Part shown: positions 1 to 7,993 of the stretch, piece by piece
Numbering within the stretch: the stretch's first letter is position 1
Layout: each line of letters begins with the position of its first letter
Assembly (NCBI RefSeq): GCF_029714945.1
Contig: NZ_CP121634.1
Span: 4,609,001 to 4,673,000, forward strand
Length of the DNA stretch: 64,000 nt
Source of the DNA: Bradyrhizobium sp. CIAT3101
GTDB lineage: Bacteria; Pseudomonadota; Alphaproteobacteria; Rhizobiales; Xanthobacteraceae
Direction of reading: 5' to 3'
Notes under the pieces: model-generated
What the model was told of the DNA's origin: nothing
The model's database searches: none
Seen by the model: the letters and a program-made list of their open reading frames with translations, nothing else
Made by a program: the position numbers and the translations under genes

Positions 1-199
1 CGGCTTCGGTCCTGATGCCGATATCGGGCAGGAGGTGTTTCAAAACCTGAAGGCCGAGGATACGCCGAAGATCGTCGAGGGGCTTTTGAAGGCCTATCTC
101 GCCAATCGCGCCTCGCCCGAAGAGACGTTCCTCACCTTCTCACGTCGCCATGACGGTGAAGCCTTGCGCAAACTCGCCGAAGCGGAAGTAGCAGCATGA
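1..199 (+). CDS. C-terminal end of a nitrite/sulfite reductase hemoprotein (partial)
   Basis: An open frame entering from the left edge (first full codon at 2) encodes about 65 residues ending in TGA at 197-199. The residues seen include GFGPDADIG, LLKAYLANR and ETFLTFSRRH, a pattern I associate with the C-terminus of NirA/CysI-type siroheme reductases. The stop overlaps the ATG of the next gene (ATGA), so the two are translationally coupled. That gene is the reductase flavoprotein, which supports the assignment. The siroheme and 4Fe-4S ligands lie outside the window, so nitrite versus sulfite specificity cannot be judged. Confidence 0.6.
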   Translation, partial: GFGPDADIGQEVFQNLKAEDTPKIVEGLLKAYLANRASPEETFLTFSRRHDGEALRKLAEAEVAA

Positions 200-1809
200 C
201 CCAGATGTCCGTGCCTCCCAAGATCGAGATCATTCCGGCCAATGCACCGTTCAGCGAGGGCCAGCGGCTGTGGCTGAACGGATTTCTCGTCGGCATGCTC
301 GGCCTTGACGGCTCGACGGCTCTGTCGCCGATCGACAACGTGGCTTTGCTGGCGCCGCAGGGCGATGGCGATGACGGGGAGGCGCCCTGGCACGATCCCG
401 GGATGGCGATCGCCGACCGCATGAAGCTGGCGGAGGGACGTCCGCTCCGCCGCCGTATGATGGCGGCGATGGCGCAGCAGGATTGCGGTCAGTGCGGCTA
501 CAATTGCGCCGACTATTCGGACTCGATCGCCAACAAGAGCGAAGCGCGCCTCAACCTCTGCGCCCCCGGCGGCAAGGAGACGGCGCGGATGCTCAAGCAG
601 CTCTTCGAGGAGGTCGACAAGGCGCCGGCCGCGAAGCCTGCGGCAGGGGCGGCTGCAGCCGCGAGTGCACCGGCTGCACCGGAGGTGAAGGCCGAGCTCG
701 GCCGTGCCCGCGAAAATCCGGCCGACGCCACCTTCCTGTCGCGGCGCCTGCTCAACAAGGGAGCTTCCGAGAAGGAGACTTATCACGTCGAGTTCGATCT
801 CTCCGAGAGCAAGCTCGATTACGTTGTCGGCGACTCCTTTGGCGTGTTCGCGCGCAACGATCTCGGCCTCGTCGACCAGATCATCGCGCTGCTCGGGGCG
901 TCCCACACCACCAAAGTCAACAACAAGACGCTGCGCGAAGCGCTGGTCGAGGACGTCTCACTGTCACCGGCGCCGGACAAGCTGTTCGAGCTGCTCTCCT
1001 TTATCACCGGCGGTGCGCAGCGCGAGAAGGCGCGGGCGCTGGCGCAGGGCGAGGATCCCGATGGCGATGCGGCGACGCTCGACGTGATGGCGGCGCTGCA
1101 GAAGTTCTCGGGCACGCGGCCGCATCCGGAAGCCTTCGTCGAAGCGCTGGAGCCGCTGCAGCCGCGGCTCTACTCGATCTCCTCGTCGCACAATGCGACG
1201 CCTGGAAAGCTGTCGCTGACGGTCGATTCCGTGCGCTACGTCATCGGCAAGCGCAAGCGCCTCGGCGTTGCCTCGACTTTCCTCGGCGAGCGCATCAACG
1301 AGGGCGACAAGCTCAAGGTCTATGTGCAGAAGGCACACGGTTTCGGTCTGCCGGAGGATCCGAAGATTCCGGTCATCATGATCGGCCCCGGCACCGGCAT
1401 TGCGCCGTTCCGCGCCTTCCTGCTCGATCGCAAGGCGACCGGCGCGCAGGGCAAGAACTGGTTGTTCTTCGGCCATCAGCGCAGCGATTGCGATTTCTTC
1501 TACCGCGACGAGCTCAACGCGATGAAGACCTCGGGCCTTCTGACGCGTCTGTCGCTCGCCTGGTCGCGTGACGGCGAGAAGAAGTTTTACGTGCAGGACC
1601 GTATGCGCGAGCTCGGCCGCGAAGTCTGGACGTGGCTCGCCGAGGGCGCCCATCTCTACATCTGCGGCGATGCCAAGCGCATGGCCAAGGACGTCGAGCG
1701 TGCGCTGGTCGACATCGTCGCCCAGTTCGGTGCGCGCTCGACCGACGAGGCCGTCAGTTTCGTCGCCGACCTCAAGAAGAAGGGCCGCTTCCAGGCTGAC
1801 GTGTACTAA
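196..1809 (+). CDS. Sulfite reductase flavoprotein-like subunit with N-terminal Fe-S motif
   Basis: A 537-residue protein expected to pass electrons from NADPH through FAD to the hemoprotein encoded just upstream. Its C-terminal two thirds match the FAD/NADPH reductase module of CysJ: the FAD-binding RLYSISSS motif near residue 323, the nucleotide-binding MIGPGTGIAPFRAF near 395, and a terminal VY as in CysJ. The FMN-binding flavodoxin domain of enterobacterial CysJ is absent. Residues 97-122 instead hold Cys97, Cys100, Cys104 and Cys122 (C-x2-C-x3-C-x17-C), which looks like a 4Fe-4S binding motif, followed by an Ala/Pro-rich linker at about 144-165. The start is the ATG overlapping the upstream stop. 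Product class is secure; the Fe-S role is inferred from the cysteine spacing. Confidence 0.85.
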   Translation: MTQMSVPPKIEIIPANAPFSEGQRLWLNGFLVGMLGLDGSTALSPIDNVALLAPQGDGDDGEAPWHDPGMAIADRMKLAEGRPLRRRMMAAMAQQDCGQCGYNCADYSDSIANKSEARLNLCAPGGKETARMLKQLFEEVDKAPAAKPAAGAAAAASAPAAPEVKAELGRARENPADATFLSRRLLNKGASEKETYHVEFDLSESKLDYVVGDSFGVFARNDLGLVDQIIALLGASHTTKVNNKTLREALVEDVSLSPAPDKLFELLSFITGGAQREKARALAQGEDPDGDAATLDVMAALQKFSGTRPHPEAFVEALEPLQPRLYSISSSHNATPGKLSLTVDSVRYVIGKRKRLGVASTFLGERINEGDKLKVYVQKAHGFGLPEDPKIPVIMIGPGTGIAPFRAFLLDRKATGAQGKNWLFFGHQRSDCDFFYRDELNAMKTSGLLTRLSLAWSRDGEKKFYVQDRMRELGREVWTWLAEGAHLYICGDAKRMAKDVERALVDIVAQFGARSTDEAVSFVADLKKKGRFQADVY

Positions 1810-1832
1810 GCCTCGGTGGGAGTGTCCTGAAT

Positions 1833-1858
1833 CGCCGGCGCCGCGCAGGGCGCCGGCG
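1833..1858 (+). terminator. Hairpin after the reductase genes
   Basis: A 10-bp perfect stem, CGCCGGCGCC (1833-1842) and GGCGCCGGCG (1849-1858), with a 6-nt loop lies 23 bp after the stop codon. No clear T-run follows, so it may be a processing or pausing element rather than a strong intrinsic terminator. Confidence 0.5.
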
Positions 1859-1866
1859 GCCACGCT

Positions 1867-1890
1867 CTACTGTGCATGGGGTTGTTTTCG
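1867..1890. repeat. 24-bp dispersed repeat, copy 1
   Basis: This 24-bp stretch (begins CTACTGTGCATGG, ends TTGTTTTCG) recurs exactly at 54673-54696, also in a non-coding region. Exact sharing over 24 bp by two intergenic regions 53 kb apart points to a dispersed repeat family. Confidence 0.7.
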
Positions 1891-2115
1891 CGATTCACGT
1901 TGGACGGGACGACGCGCTGTCATCTAGCTGTCATCCAGCGGGTTCCATCTGGCTTGGATCTTAACGAATAAGATTCTCGGAACCCGGGCCTGAAGAGAAT
2001 TTGCACCTGGGATGGGCCATCTTCAGAGAAGGCTCATCGCTATTTCCGCGGCCGTCTTGCCCGCCACCCCGGTCGATCCCTCATAATCCCGCAAATGGGG
2101 CGTTGGAGATCGACC

Positions 2116-2268
2116 ATGCGCGAACTATCGGCGGAAGCCAGACTGCACTTCTACGCGCGCTCGCTCTCGCGTCGGACCGCGGCGAACGCCCATCACATCG
2201 GGCTCTACAGCGCCTTTGCCGTCATTGCCGCGATCGTGTTCGGGACGCTCTCGGTGCACCCGTTCTAG
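2116..2268 (+). CDS. Small membrane protein (50 aa)
   Basis: ATG at 2116, TAG at 2266-2268. The predicted protein begins MRELSAEARL, has a basic segment (RSLSRR), then one hydrophobic helix (about residues 31-46) and ends VHPF. This matches a short single-pass inner-membrane protein with a cytoplasmic basic N-terminus. Codon use is GC-rich at third positions like its neighbours. There is no recognisable family and no strong Shine-Dalgarno. It sits alone between the reductase genes and the convergent pxpA. Function unknown. Confidence 0.55.
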   Translation: MRELSAEARLHFYARSLSRRTAANAHHIGLYSAFAVIAAIVFGTLSVHPF

Positions 2269-2294
2269 CGAGATTCAGCGGCACCTGATGTGCC

Positions 2295-3065
2295 TCACGC
2301 CCCGCGCTTGAACGGCGCGACCTCGATGCCCGCATCCTTCAACGCCTGACGCAACGTGCGTGCGATCTCGACGGCGCCATGCGTGTCGCCGTGGATGCAG
2401 ACCGTATCGGTGCGCATCTTGATGACCTTGCCCGTGACCGACACCACCGCGCCGTCCTGGACCATGCGCACCACGCGATCGGCAATGGCTTTGGCATCGT
2501 GCAGCACCGCGCCGGGCTTCTTGCGCGAGACCAAATTGCCGTCGTCCTCATAGGCGCGATCGGCGAACACCTCGTGCACCATCGGCAGGTTCGCGTCCTC
2601 GCCGGCCTTCACCAGTTTCGAGTTGGCGAGCACGACGAAGATCAGGCTGGGGTCGACCGCCCTGATGCCGGCAGCGATCGCCTTCGCGGTCATGTCGTCC
2701 TCGCAGGCGACGTTGGAGAGCGCGCCATGCGCCTTCACATGCGTCACCTTGTGGCCGGCCGCGGTGGCGATCGCCTGCAGCGCGCCGATCTGGTAGGCGA
2801 CGAGGTTCTCGATCTCGGATGATTTCAGGCCCGCGATCGGGTGCCGGCCAAAGCCGTGCAGGTCGCGATATCCAGGGTGCGCGCCGACCGAGACGCCGCG
2901 CGCTTTCGCCAGCTCCACCGTCCGCCGCATGATGTCGGGGTCGCCGGCATGGAAGCCGCAGGCGACATTGACCGAGCTTGCGAGGTCGATCATGGCGGCG
3001 TCGTTGCCCATCTCCCACGCGCCAAAACCTTCGCCGAGGTCGCAATTGAGATCGATCGTCTTCAT
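2295..3065 (-). CDS. pxpA: 5-oxoprolinase subunit A (LamB/YcsF family)
   Basis: A 256-residue protein of the LamB/YcsF family. It begins with the family signature [12 protein letters not shown] and has [25 protein letters not shown] and CIHGDTHGA further on, covering the likely metal/active-site histidines and acids. With PxpB and PxpC it forms the ATP-dependent prokaryotic 5-oxoprolinase, which opens pyroglutamate to glutamate in the cytoplasm. It is the last gene of a minus-strand operon pxpB-pxpC-pxpA, 28 bp after pxpC. Length is normal for the family. Confidence 0.93.
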   Translation of the reverse strand: MKTIDLNCDLGEGFGAWEMGNDAAMIDLASSVNVACGFHAGDPDIMRRTVELAKARGVSVGAHPGYRDLHGFGRHPIAGLKSSEIENLVAYQIGALQAIATAAGHKVTHVKAHGALSNVACEDDMTAKAIAAGIRAVDPSLIFVVLANSKLVKAGEDANLPMVHEVFADRAYEDDGNLVSRKKPGAVLHDAKAIADRVVRMVQDGAVVSVTGKVIKMRTDTVCIHGDTHGAVEIARTLRQALKDAGIEVAPFKRGA

Positions 3066-3093
3066 GGCTGCTCTCCGCCTTTGGTCTTGTCGT

Positions 3094-4131
3094 TTACGGC
3101 TCGGCCGTCACCTGCCAGGTCCCGGCATCCACCGCGCTCACCGCATAGCCCGCGACGTTGGCATCGCTCAGCGCCTCGATGTTGAGCTCGACCGTGTCGG
3201 ACGAACGCAGGCGATCGGGCAGGGTGCGGATCAGCTGTTGGAATTTGCGCGCCTCGTCTTGCGCCTCGGCCATGGTGACGGCCTTGAAGCGGAACGCCGT
3301 GCCGGCCGAGGTTTGGGCCAGTCGGCCGACATCGGCCGTGATCACGGTTGCGATCTTGGGATAGCCGCCGGAGGTGCCGCGATCCATCATCAGCGCGATC
3401 GGCGAACCATTGCCGGGCACCTGGATGCTGCCGTTGACGGTGCCGTCGGAGACGATGTTGTGGCCGTGCAGATGCTTGATCGCCGGGCCCTCGAGCCGGT
3501 AGCCCATGCGGTCGGAGGTCGCCGAGATCTTCCACTCGCTGTCGAGGAACAGCGCCTTGTTGGCGTCGTCGAACTCGTCATCCTGCGGCCCCAGCACGAC
3601 GCGGATCGGGCCGCTCACCGGCTTCGGCAATTCGATCCGCAGTTCGGGTGCACCGCTCGCGGCATCGACCGTAAATTCGTCGCCGGCCTGGAGCGGGCGC
3701 GGGTAGGGGCTGCCGAGACCGGCGCGGGCATTCACCGCGAGGCTGCCGAACACCAGCTCGCCCGTGATGGCGCCTTCGATCGCCAGATACGTGAATGCGC
3801 CCCCGCGGGCGAAGCCCAGCGTTAGCGTCTCGCCGTCTTTCAGCGTGACGGACGTGTCCATCGCGACGGGTTTCCCGGCGACGTCGGCGTTGCGCGGCGC
3901 GCCCGCGACGGCGACGCGCACGGCGCCGTCCTTGGCCGTGAACGTGGCACCAAATGGGCCGATCTCGACCGCGGCTGCGAACGGCTCGTTGCCGACCAGC
4001 GTGTTCGCCGCGGCCAGCGCCAGCCGGTCCATTGCGCCGCTGACCGTCAGGCCGTAGCGCTGCGCGCCGTGACGCCCGCCGTCCTGGACAGAGCTTGCGG
4101 GACCGATGCTGGCGACGACGAGCCTGCTCAT
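3094..4131 (-). CDS. pxpC: 5-oxoprolinase subunit C (biotin-dependent carboxyltransferase / KipA family)
   Basis: A 345-residue member of the carboxyltransferase domain subfamily that includes KipA and the C-terminal half of urea amidolyase. Visible family features are [15 protein letters not shown] near the N-terminus, [17 protein letters not shown], and [11 protein letters not shown] mid-protein. Its ATG overlaps the pxpB stop by 4 bp, so B and C are translationally coupled, as expected for subunits of one complex. It acts with PxpA and PxpB in pyroglutamate hydrolysis. Confidence 0.9.
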   Translation of the reverse strand: MSRLVVASIGPASSVQDGGRHGAQRYGLTVSGAMDRLALAAANTLVGNEPFAAAVEIGPFGATFTAKDGAVRVAVAGAPRNADVAGKPVAMDTSVTLKDGETLTLGFARGGAFTYLAIEGAITGELVFGSLAVNARAGLGSPYPRPLQAGDEFTVDAASGAPELRIELPKPVSGPIRVVLGPQDDEFDDANKALFLDSEWKISATSDRMGYRLEGPAIKHLHGHNIVSDGTVNGSIQVPGNGSPIALMMDRGTSGGYPKIATVITADVGRLAQTSAGTAFRFKAVTMAEAQDEARKFQQLIRTLPDRLRSSDTVELNIEALSDANVAGYAVSAVDAGTWQVTAEP

Positions 4132-4859
4132 GCGTCCACCCGCTCCGCAATGATCTCGCCGGCTTCCGCAGCGCGGTCCTGCTCCTCGAATGACTTGTGG
4201 TCGATCGCGAAAAACGTCACGCGATCACCGGGTTCGGTGAGGAAGGTCGGATTCCGGTGGAGCTGATAGGTTCTAACAGGCGTGCGGCCCAGCAGATGCC
4301 AGCCGCTCGGCGCGGCCAGGCACTGGATGCCGGCCTGGATTCCGCCGATCGAGATTGTGCCCGCAGGCGTGAACAGCCGCGGGCTCTCCCGCCGCGACAT
4401 GTGCAGGGATTTGTCGAGGCCGCTGAGATAGGACCAGCCCGGCGTGAAGCCGATCATGGCGACGCGATAATCGCCGCCGGCGTGGCGGGCCACGATATCG
4501 TCGGGCGTGGTGTTCAGCGCTTTCGCGACGTCCTCGAGGTCGATGCCGTGCTCGCCGCCATAGGCGACGGGAATGCGCCAGCGCCGCGCTTTCGTCGTGG
4601 GCGGCAGCGGCTGGCTGGCGATCGCGAGCAGCTTTTCGCCGAGCGCGTCGAACCCGATCCTGCCGGGATCGTAATGCACCAGCAGCGAGCGGTAGGTCGG
4701 GATCGTCTCGGATATGCCCTCGATGGGCGCAGCTGCAAGGGCCTTGTCGAGCGCCAGCACGCGCTCATTGGCGGCGTCGTCGATGGTGCGGCTGAACTCG
4801 ACCGTGACGGCGCTGTCGCCACTGGGCAAAAGGCGGGGCGGGGGGAGCGTCGCGGCCAT
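4128..4859 (-). CDS. pxpB: 5-oxoprolinase subunit B (KipI family)
   Basis: A 243-residue KipI/allophanate-hydrolase subunit 1 homologue, first gene of the pxpBCA operon. Family marks include LLPSGDSAVTVEF near the N-terminus, IPVAYGGEHGIDLEDVA, GFTPGWSYLSGLD and RRESPRLFTPAGTISIGG. In Bacillus the homologue KipI also inhibits KinA, but the intact three-gene operon here favours the 5-oxoprolinase role. The 247-bp region upstream (4860-5106) separates it from the divergent RraA-like gene and should hold both promoters; I saw no clear operator there. Confidence 0.9.
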   Translation of the reverse strand: MAATLPPPRLLPSGDSAVTVEFSRTIDDAANERVLALDKALAAAPIEGISETIPTYRSLLVHYDPGRIGFDALGEKLLAIASQPLPPTTKARRWRIPVAYGGEHGIDLEDVAKALNTTPDDIVARHAGGDYRVAMIGFTPGWSYLSGLDKSLHMSRRESPRLFTPAGTISIGGIQAGIQCLAAPSGWHLLGRTPVRTYQLHRNPTFLTEPGDRVTFFAIDHKSFEEQDRAAEAGEIIAERVDA

Positions 4860-5106
4860 GAGATTTCGAAATCGGGCCTTTGGAAAAGCGCGGGCTCGGC
4901 CTTGAGTTCCGCGTCACCTTGCTTCGCGTAAATGCGCCCGCAAGTCCAATAAATTAATGCAAGGGGTGGCGATAAAGCCTTGTTATCGCGTCGCATAACA
5001 GCCCGGCTGGGCCGCGTTCTCGTCAGAGCTTTGGGCCTTGACGGCAAGCGTCCGGCTCGCAAGATGCGCGCGTTCTTTCCCGCCCATCCGGAGCTCGTCT
5101 GTTTCC

Positions 5107-5805
5107 ATGTCGCTGTCCCCTGAAGCCCGCAAGACCCTCGCCGGCATCACCACTGCCACCATCACCACGGTCCTGCTGAAGAAGGGCCTGCGTAACGTGT
5201 GGATGCGCGGCGCGCGCCCGCTGCGCCCGGGCCTGCCGCGCCTGGTGGGCCCTGCCTTCACGCTGCGCTTCGTGCCGGCGCGCGAGGATCTGGCGACGCC
5301 GGAATCCTGGTCGTCGCCGATCTCGACCCGCACTGCGATCGAGGCGATGCCGGAAGGCTGCATCGCGGTGGTCGATGCCATGGGCATCACCGACGCCGGC
5401 ATCTTCGGTGACATCCTCTGCGCCCGCATGATGAAGCGCGGCGTCACCGCGCTCGTCACCGACGGCGTAGTGCGTGACGTGGAGGGCGTGCTCGGTACCA
5501 ACCTTCCTGTGTGGTGCGACGGTTATGCCGCGCCGCCGTCTGTCGCGGGCCTGACCTTCGTCGGCTGGGGCGAGCCGATCGGTTGCGGCGGTGTTGCCGT
5601 GTTCCCGAACGACATCGTGGTCGCCGACCAGGACGGCTGCGTGTTGATCCCGCAGGCGATGCTCGAGCACGTGCTCAATGAGGGCGTCGAGCAGGAGCGG
5701 ATGGAAGCCTGGATCGTCAACGAGGTGAACAACGGCGCGGTGCTGCCGGGCCTCTATCCCATGAACGCAGAGACCAAGGCGCGCTACGCCGCCAGCAAGA
5801 AGTAA
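5107..5805 (+). CDS. RraA-family protein (ribonuclease activity regulator / HMG-aldolase fold)
   Basis: A 232-residue protein of the RraA/4-hydroxy-4-methyl-2-oxoglutarate aldolase fold. The core signature is GDILCARMMKRGVTALVTDGVVRD, with VVDAMGITDAG before it and FPNDIVVADQDGCVLIP after it. The open frame extends to 5038, but homology begins with MSLSPEARKTLAGI at 5107, chosen as start. Members are either RNase E regulators or metal-dependent aldolases/decarboxylases. The downstream cupin, 18 bp away, and lack of an RNA context make a small-molecule role as likely as RNase E control. Confidence 0.75.
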   Translation: MSLSPEARKTLAGITTATITTVLLKKGLRNVWMRGARPLRPGLPRLVGPAFTLRFVPAREDLATPESWSSPISTRTAIEAMPEGCIAVVDAMGITDAGIFGDILCARMMKRGVTALVTDGVVRDVEGVLGTNLPVWCDGYAAPPSVAGLTFVGWGEPIGCGGVAVFPNDIVVADQDGCVLIPQAMLEHVLNEGVEQERMEAWIVNEVNNGAVLPGLYPMNAETKARYAASKK

Positions 5806-5823
5806 CAGGAAACGAGGTATCCC

Positions 5824-6228
5824 ATGGACATCACGCTCGCAGGCACGCGGCCGACCCGCCGCGCGCCCAAGGAAAACTTTACCGGCACCGTGCTGCAGGA
5901 CCCCATCAACATGGCGCCGGCACCGGCGCGGCTGAACGTCTCGCGCGTCTCGTTCGAGCCGGGCGCCCGCACCAACTGGCACCATCATCCGCTTGGACAG
6001 ACGCTCTACGTGATTTCGGGCGTCGGCCGCGTCCAGACCAAGGGCGGCGCGGTCAAGGAAATCCGTCCCGGCGACACCGTCTGGATCCCGCCGAATGAAG
6101 TGCACTGGCACGGCGCCTCGCCGGGCAACAGCATGTGCCACATCGCCATGCAGGAAGCGCTCGACGGCGTGTTCTCGACCTGGCTCGAGCCGGTGACGGA
6201 CGCCGAATACGGCGCGCCGCTCGGCTAG
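5824..6228 (+). CDS. Single-domain cupin
   Basis: A 134-residue one-domain cupin. Motif 1 is visible as TNWHHHPLGQTLYVISGVGRV (histidines at about 58-60, Q64, and the conserved glycines) and motif 2 as PGDTVWIPPNEVHWHGA (metal His near 99). The fold binds a divalent metal; relatives include carboxymuconolactone-decarboxylase-linked cupins and hydroxynitrile-lyase-like proteins, so substrate cannot be named. It follows the RraA-like gene by 18 bp and is probably co-transcribed with it. Confidence 0.8.
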   Translation: MDITLAGTRPTRRAPKENFTGTVLQDPINMAPAPARLNVSRVSFEPGARTNWHHHPLGQTLYVISGVGRVQTKGGAVKEIRPGDTVWIPPNEVHWHGASPGNSMCHIAMQEALDGVFSTWLEPVTDAEYGAPLG

Positions 6229-6244
6229 CGCCATTTTCCGACAA

Positions 6245-6270
6245 GACGCATCGCCCTGGGGCGATGCGTC
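6245..6270. terminator. Bidirectional hairpin between convergent genes
   Basis: Perfect 11-bp stem GACGCATCGCC / GGCGATGCGTC with a 4-nt loop, placed between the stops of the cupin gene (plus) and the 6290-6646 gene (minus). The position suits a shared terminator; no long T-run is present on either side. Confidence 0.55.
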
Positions 6271-6289
6271 ACCCATCCTCGGCCTGGAC

Positions 6290-6646
6290 CTACATCCGCT
6301 CCGCCGTCCACGTGCCCGAGCACAGGGCGCCGCGCCAGGTGCCGGAGCCTGAGGTGCCGCTGAGCCGGCCGTAGCCGACGGCGTGCTTGATGCCGGTGCT
6401 CAGGCTGACGTTGATGGCACCGGCATCCGCGACGCGGCCCGACGCTGTCACCGCAGCGCTGCTCGACGCGATCTGACCGTTGCTGATGCCGATCGCGACA
6501 GTCGCGCCGTTGCCGCAGGTCTCGCTCGATGACGAGATGCGGACATTCCATGTGCCGTCGAAAGTCGAGCCCGCGGCATCCGCTTGCGTGAGCGGGAAGG
6601 CGATGGCGATGATGGTGGCGAAGAGTCCTTTGCGAAATCCGTTCAT
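6290..6646 (-). CDS. Small exported protein, unknown function
   Basis: 118 residues from the ATG at 6646. MNGFRKGLFATIIAIAFPL plus TQADAA is a clear Sec signal peptide (cleavage near residue 25). The mature part is Ser/Thr/Gly-rich with two cysteines (ETCGNG and GALCSG) and repeats of GTW (DGTWNV, SGTWRG, SGTWTA), suggesting a small beta-rich periplasmic domain stabilised by one disulfide. An 8-residue longer frame exists upstream but would bury the signal peptide. No family recognised. Confidence 0.65.
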   Translation of the reverse strand: MNGFRKGLFATIIAIAFPLTQADAAGSTFDGTWNVRISSSSETCGNGATVAIGISNGQIASSSAAVTASGRVADAGAINVSLSTGIKHAVGYGRLSGTSGSGTWRGALCSGTWTAERM

Positions 6647-6777
6647 GACGCGCCCCTTGGGGTTGACCATGCGAGGATCGTGTCACGGGCGCGGAACCGG
6701 CGATGTGAGGGCTGTCACGCGCGAAGGGTTCTCTGTGAGGTGACGCACATCGCAACGACATTGCCGGCAAAAGCAAA

Positions 6778-6796
6778 GGGCCCGGATCACGGGCCC
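6778..6796 (-). terminator. Intrinsic terminator of the DUF2147-like gene
   Basis: Stem GGGCCCG / CGGGCCC with a 5-nt loop lies 31 bp beyond the stop of the minus-strand gene at 6828. Read on the minus strand the stem is followed by TTTGCTTTTGCC, a T-rich tail, so it is a good intrinsic terminator. Confidence 0.75.
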
Positions 6797-6827
6797 CTTG
6801 TCTCTCGAAGAAAATGGGGGTGCGGAT

Positions 6828-7733
6828 CTAGTTCACGCGCGTCCAGGTCTGGCCGCCGCAGAACATGCCGCCGAAGGCGCAGCCTTGCACACGCAGGCGG
6901 TCGCCTGCCTTCAGCGAGATCGTCGAGTCGTAGGTCGAGCCGGTGTTGGGATCGAGGATGCGGCCGGACCATTTCTGGTCCTTGCCGGGCTTCATGTTGA
7001 TCAGGACCTGTTCGCCGTTCTGGTTCGATTTGCTGTCGACCGAATAGCCGCAGAGGTTATTGCCGCACTGCTCGATGCGGACCTTGCCTTCCTTCTCCTC
7101 GGTGAGCCAGACGCCGAGTGGTGAATTGAGATCGCGCGCGGGCGCTGCCGCCGGAACTGGCGGTGCGACGGCGGCGGACTGAACGGGCGCGGGGGCAGGC
7201 GACGGCGCCGGAGCCGGGGAAGCTGGCGCGGGCGGCGCCGGAGGCGCGGCTGCGACGGCGGGAGCCAGCGGCGGAGGTGCCGGCGGTACCGCGGCCACCG
7301 TCGGGACGGCGCTCGGAGCCGGTTGAGGCGGCGGCACCATCGCATCTTCAGCCGGCGCGTTGTTGGCGGTGGTGGCCGGAGAAGCTGGCGGGGCGGCAGG
7401 CGCTGCTGTCGCTGGCGCCGGCGTCTGGGCAGGAGCCTGTTCGGCCGCCGGGGGCGCGGCGACAGGAGCAGGAGCCGGCGCCGGCGGGGGAGCGGCCGGC
7501 GTTTGCGGATCGACCTTGGCCTGCTGCGGGGCCTGCTGGTCCGGCTTGGTGTCGTTCTTCTTGGCCTTCTTGGCCTTGCCCTGGCCGGTGTTGTCGTAGA
7601 CGCCGGGAATCTGCACCGTGCCGCGATCCGGATCGATGCGGATGGTGCGTCCGCCATATTCGAAGGTGTACTGCGCCTGCGCAGCGGTGCTCGCCAGCAA
7701 AAGGAATGCGGCCGTGGCCAACCATTTCCTCAT
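6828..7733 (-). CDS. Exported protein with long Pro/Ala-rich linker and DUF2147-like C-terminus
   Basis: 301 residues starting MRKWLATAAFLLLASTAAQAQ, a typical signal peptide. Mature N-terminal part YTFEYGGRTIRIDPDRG, then a Pro/Ala-rich low-complexity stretch of roughly 145 residues (about 55-200), then a folded C-terminal domain (SPLGVWLTEEKEGKVRIEQCGNNLCGY onward) resembling DUF2147. Likely a periplasmic or envelope protein whose domain is held off by a flexible spacer. ATG at 7733 is preferred over 7739 or 7763 because of the signal peptide and the upstream GGGAG. A CRP-like palindrome lies 62 bp upstream. Confidence 0.75.
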   Translation of the reverse strand: MRKWLATAAFLLLASTAAQAQYTFEYGGRTIRIDPDRGTVQIPGVYDNTGQGKAKKAKKNDTKPDQQAPQQAKVDPQTPAAPPPAPAPAPVAAPPAAEQAPAQTPAPATAAPAAPPASPATTANNAPAEDAMVPPPQPAPSAVPTVAAVPPAPPPLAPAVAAAPPAPPAPASPAPAPSPAPAPVQSAAVAPPVPAAAPARDLNSPLGVWLTEEKEGKVRIEQCGNNLCGYSVDSKSNQNGEQVLINMKPGKDQKWSGRILDPNTGSTYDSTISLKAGDRLRVQGCAFGGMFCGGQTWTRVN

Positions 7734-7794
7734 TTCCATCTCCCGAACAGGTGGTCCCCACACCGACGCTTACGCCCCGGTTCGATCGCGAAAA

Positions 7795-7808
7795 GTGATC
7801 TAGATCAC
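7795..7808. promoter_or_regulatory. CRP/FNR-like palindrome
   Basis: GTGATCTAGATCAC is a perfect 14-bp palindrome that fits the GTGA-N6-TCAC spacing of CRP-family sites. It lies 62 bp upstream of the DUF2147-like gene start. Which regulator binds, if any, is not known; half-sites are CRP-type (GTGA) rather than FixK-type (TTGA). Confidence 0.45.
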
Positions 7809-7904
7809 TGTCACGGTATGAGTCGTCCTCCAGCGGTTCCGGGTTCAATAGCCCTGGAGCCGGTCCAAAGTTTGGCGAGTGGCTAGCGACAGGAGGCCGC
7901 GGGT

Positions 7905-7931
7905 TAAAGTCCCGTCCGGGACGGGACTTTA
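7905..7931. terminator. Perfect 12-bp hairpin
   Basis: TAAAGTCCCGTC / GACGGGACTTTA with a 3-nt loop. On the minus strand it lies beyond the stop of the PheC-like gene side only if transcripts were read leftward; a T-rich stretch (ATTTTAGTTTTG) follows on the plus strand. Could be a terminator or part of the adjacent repeat. Confidence 0.5.
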
Positions 7932-7947
7932 GATTTTAGTTTTGACG

Positions 7948-7989
7948 CGTTTTCTTTGCGCGAACCGGTACCCACTTCGCTGGAAAACG
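7948..7989. repeat. Palindromic intergenic repeat-like element
   Basis: CGTTTTC (7948-7954) and GAAAACG (7983-7989) flank a GC-rich core (GCGCGAACCGGTACC). The arrangement resembles short palindromic repeats that I recall as widespread in Bradyrhizobium intergenic DNA. No second copy was noticed in this window, so the assignment rests on memory of the family. Confidence 0.4.
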
Positions 7990-7993
7990 AGCT

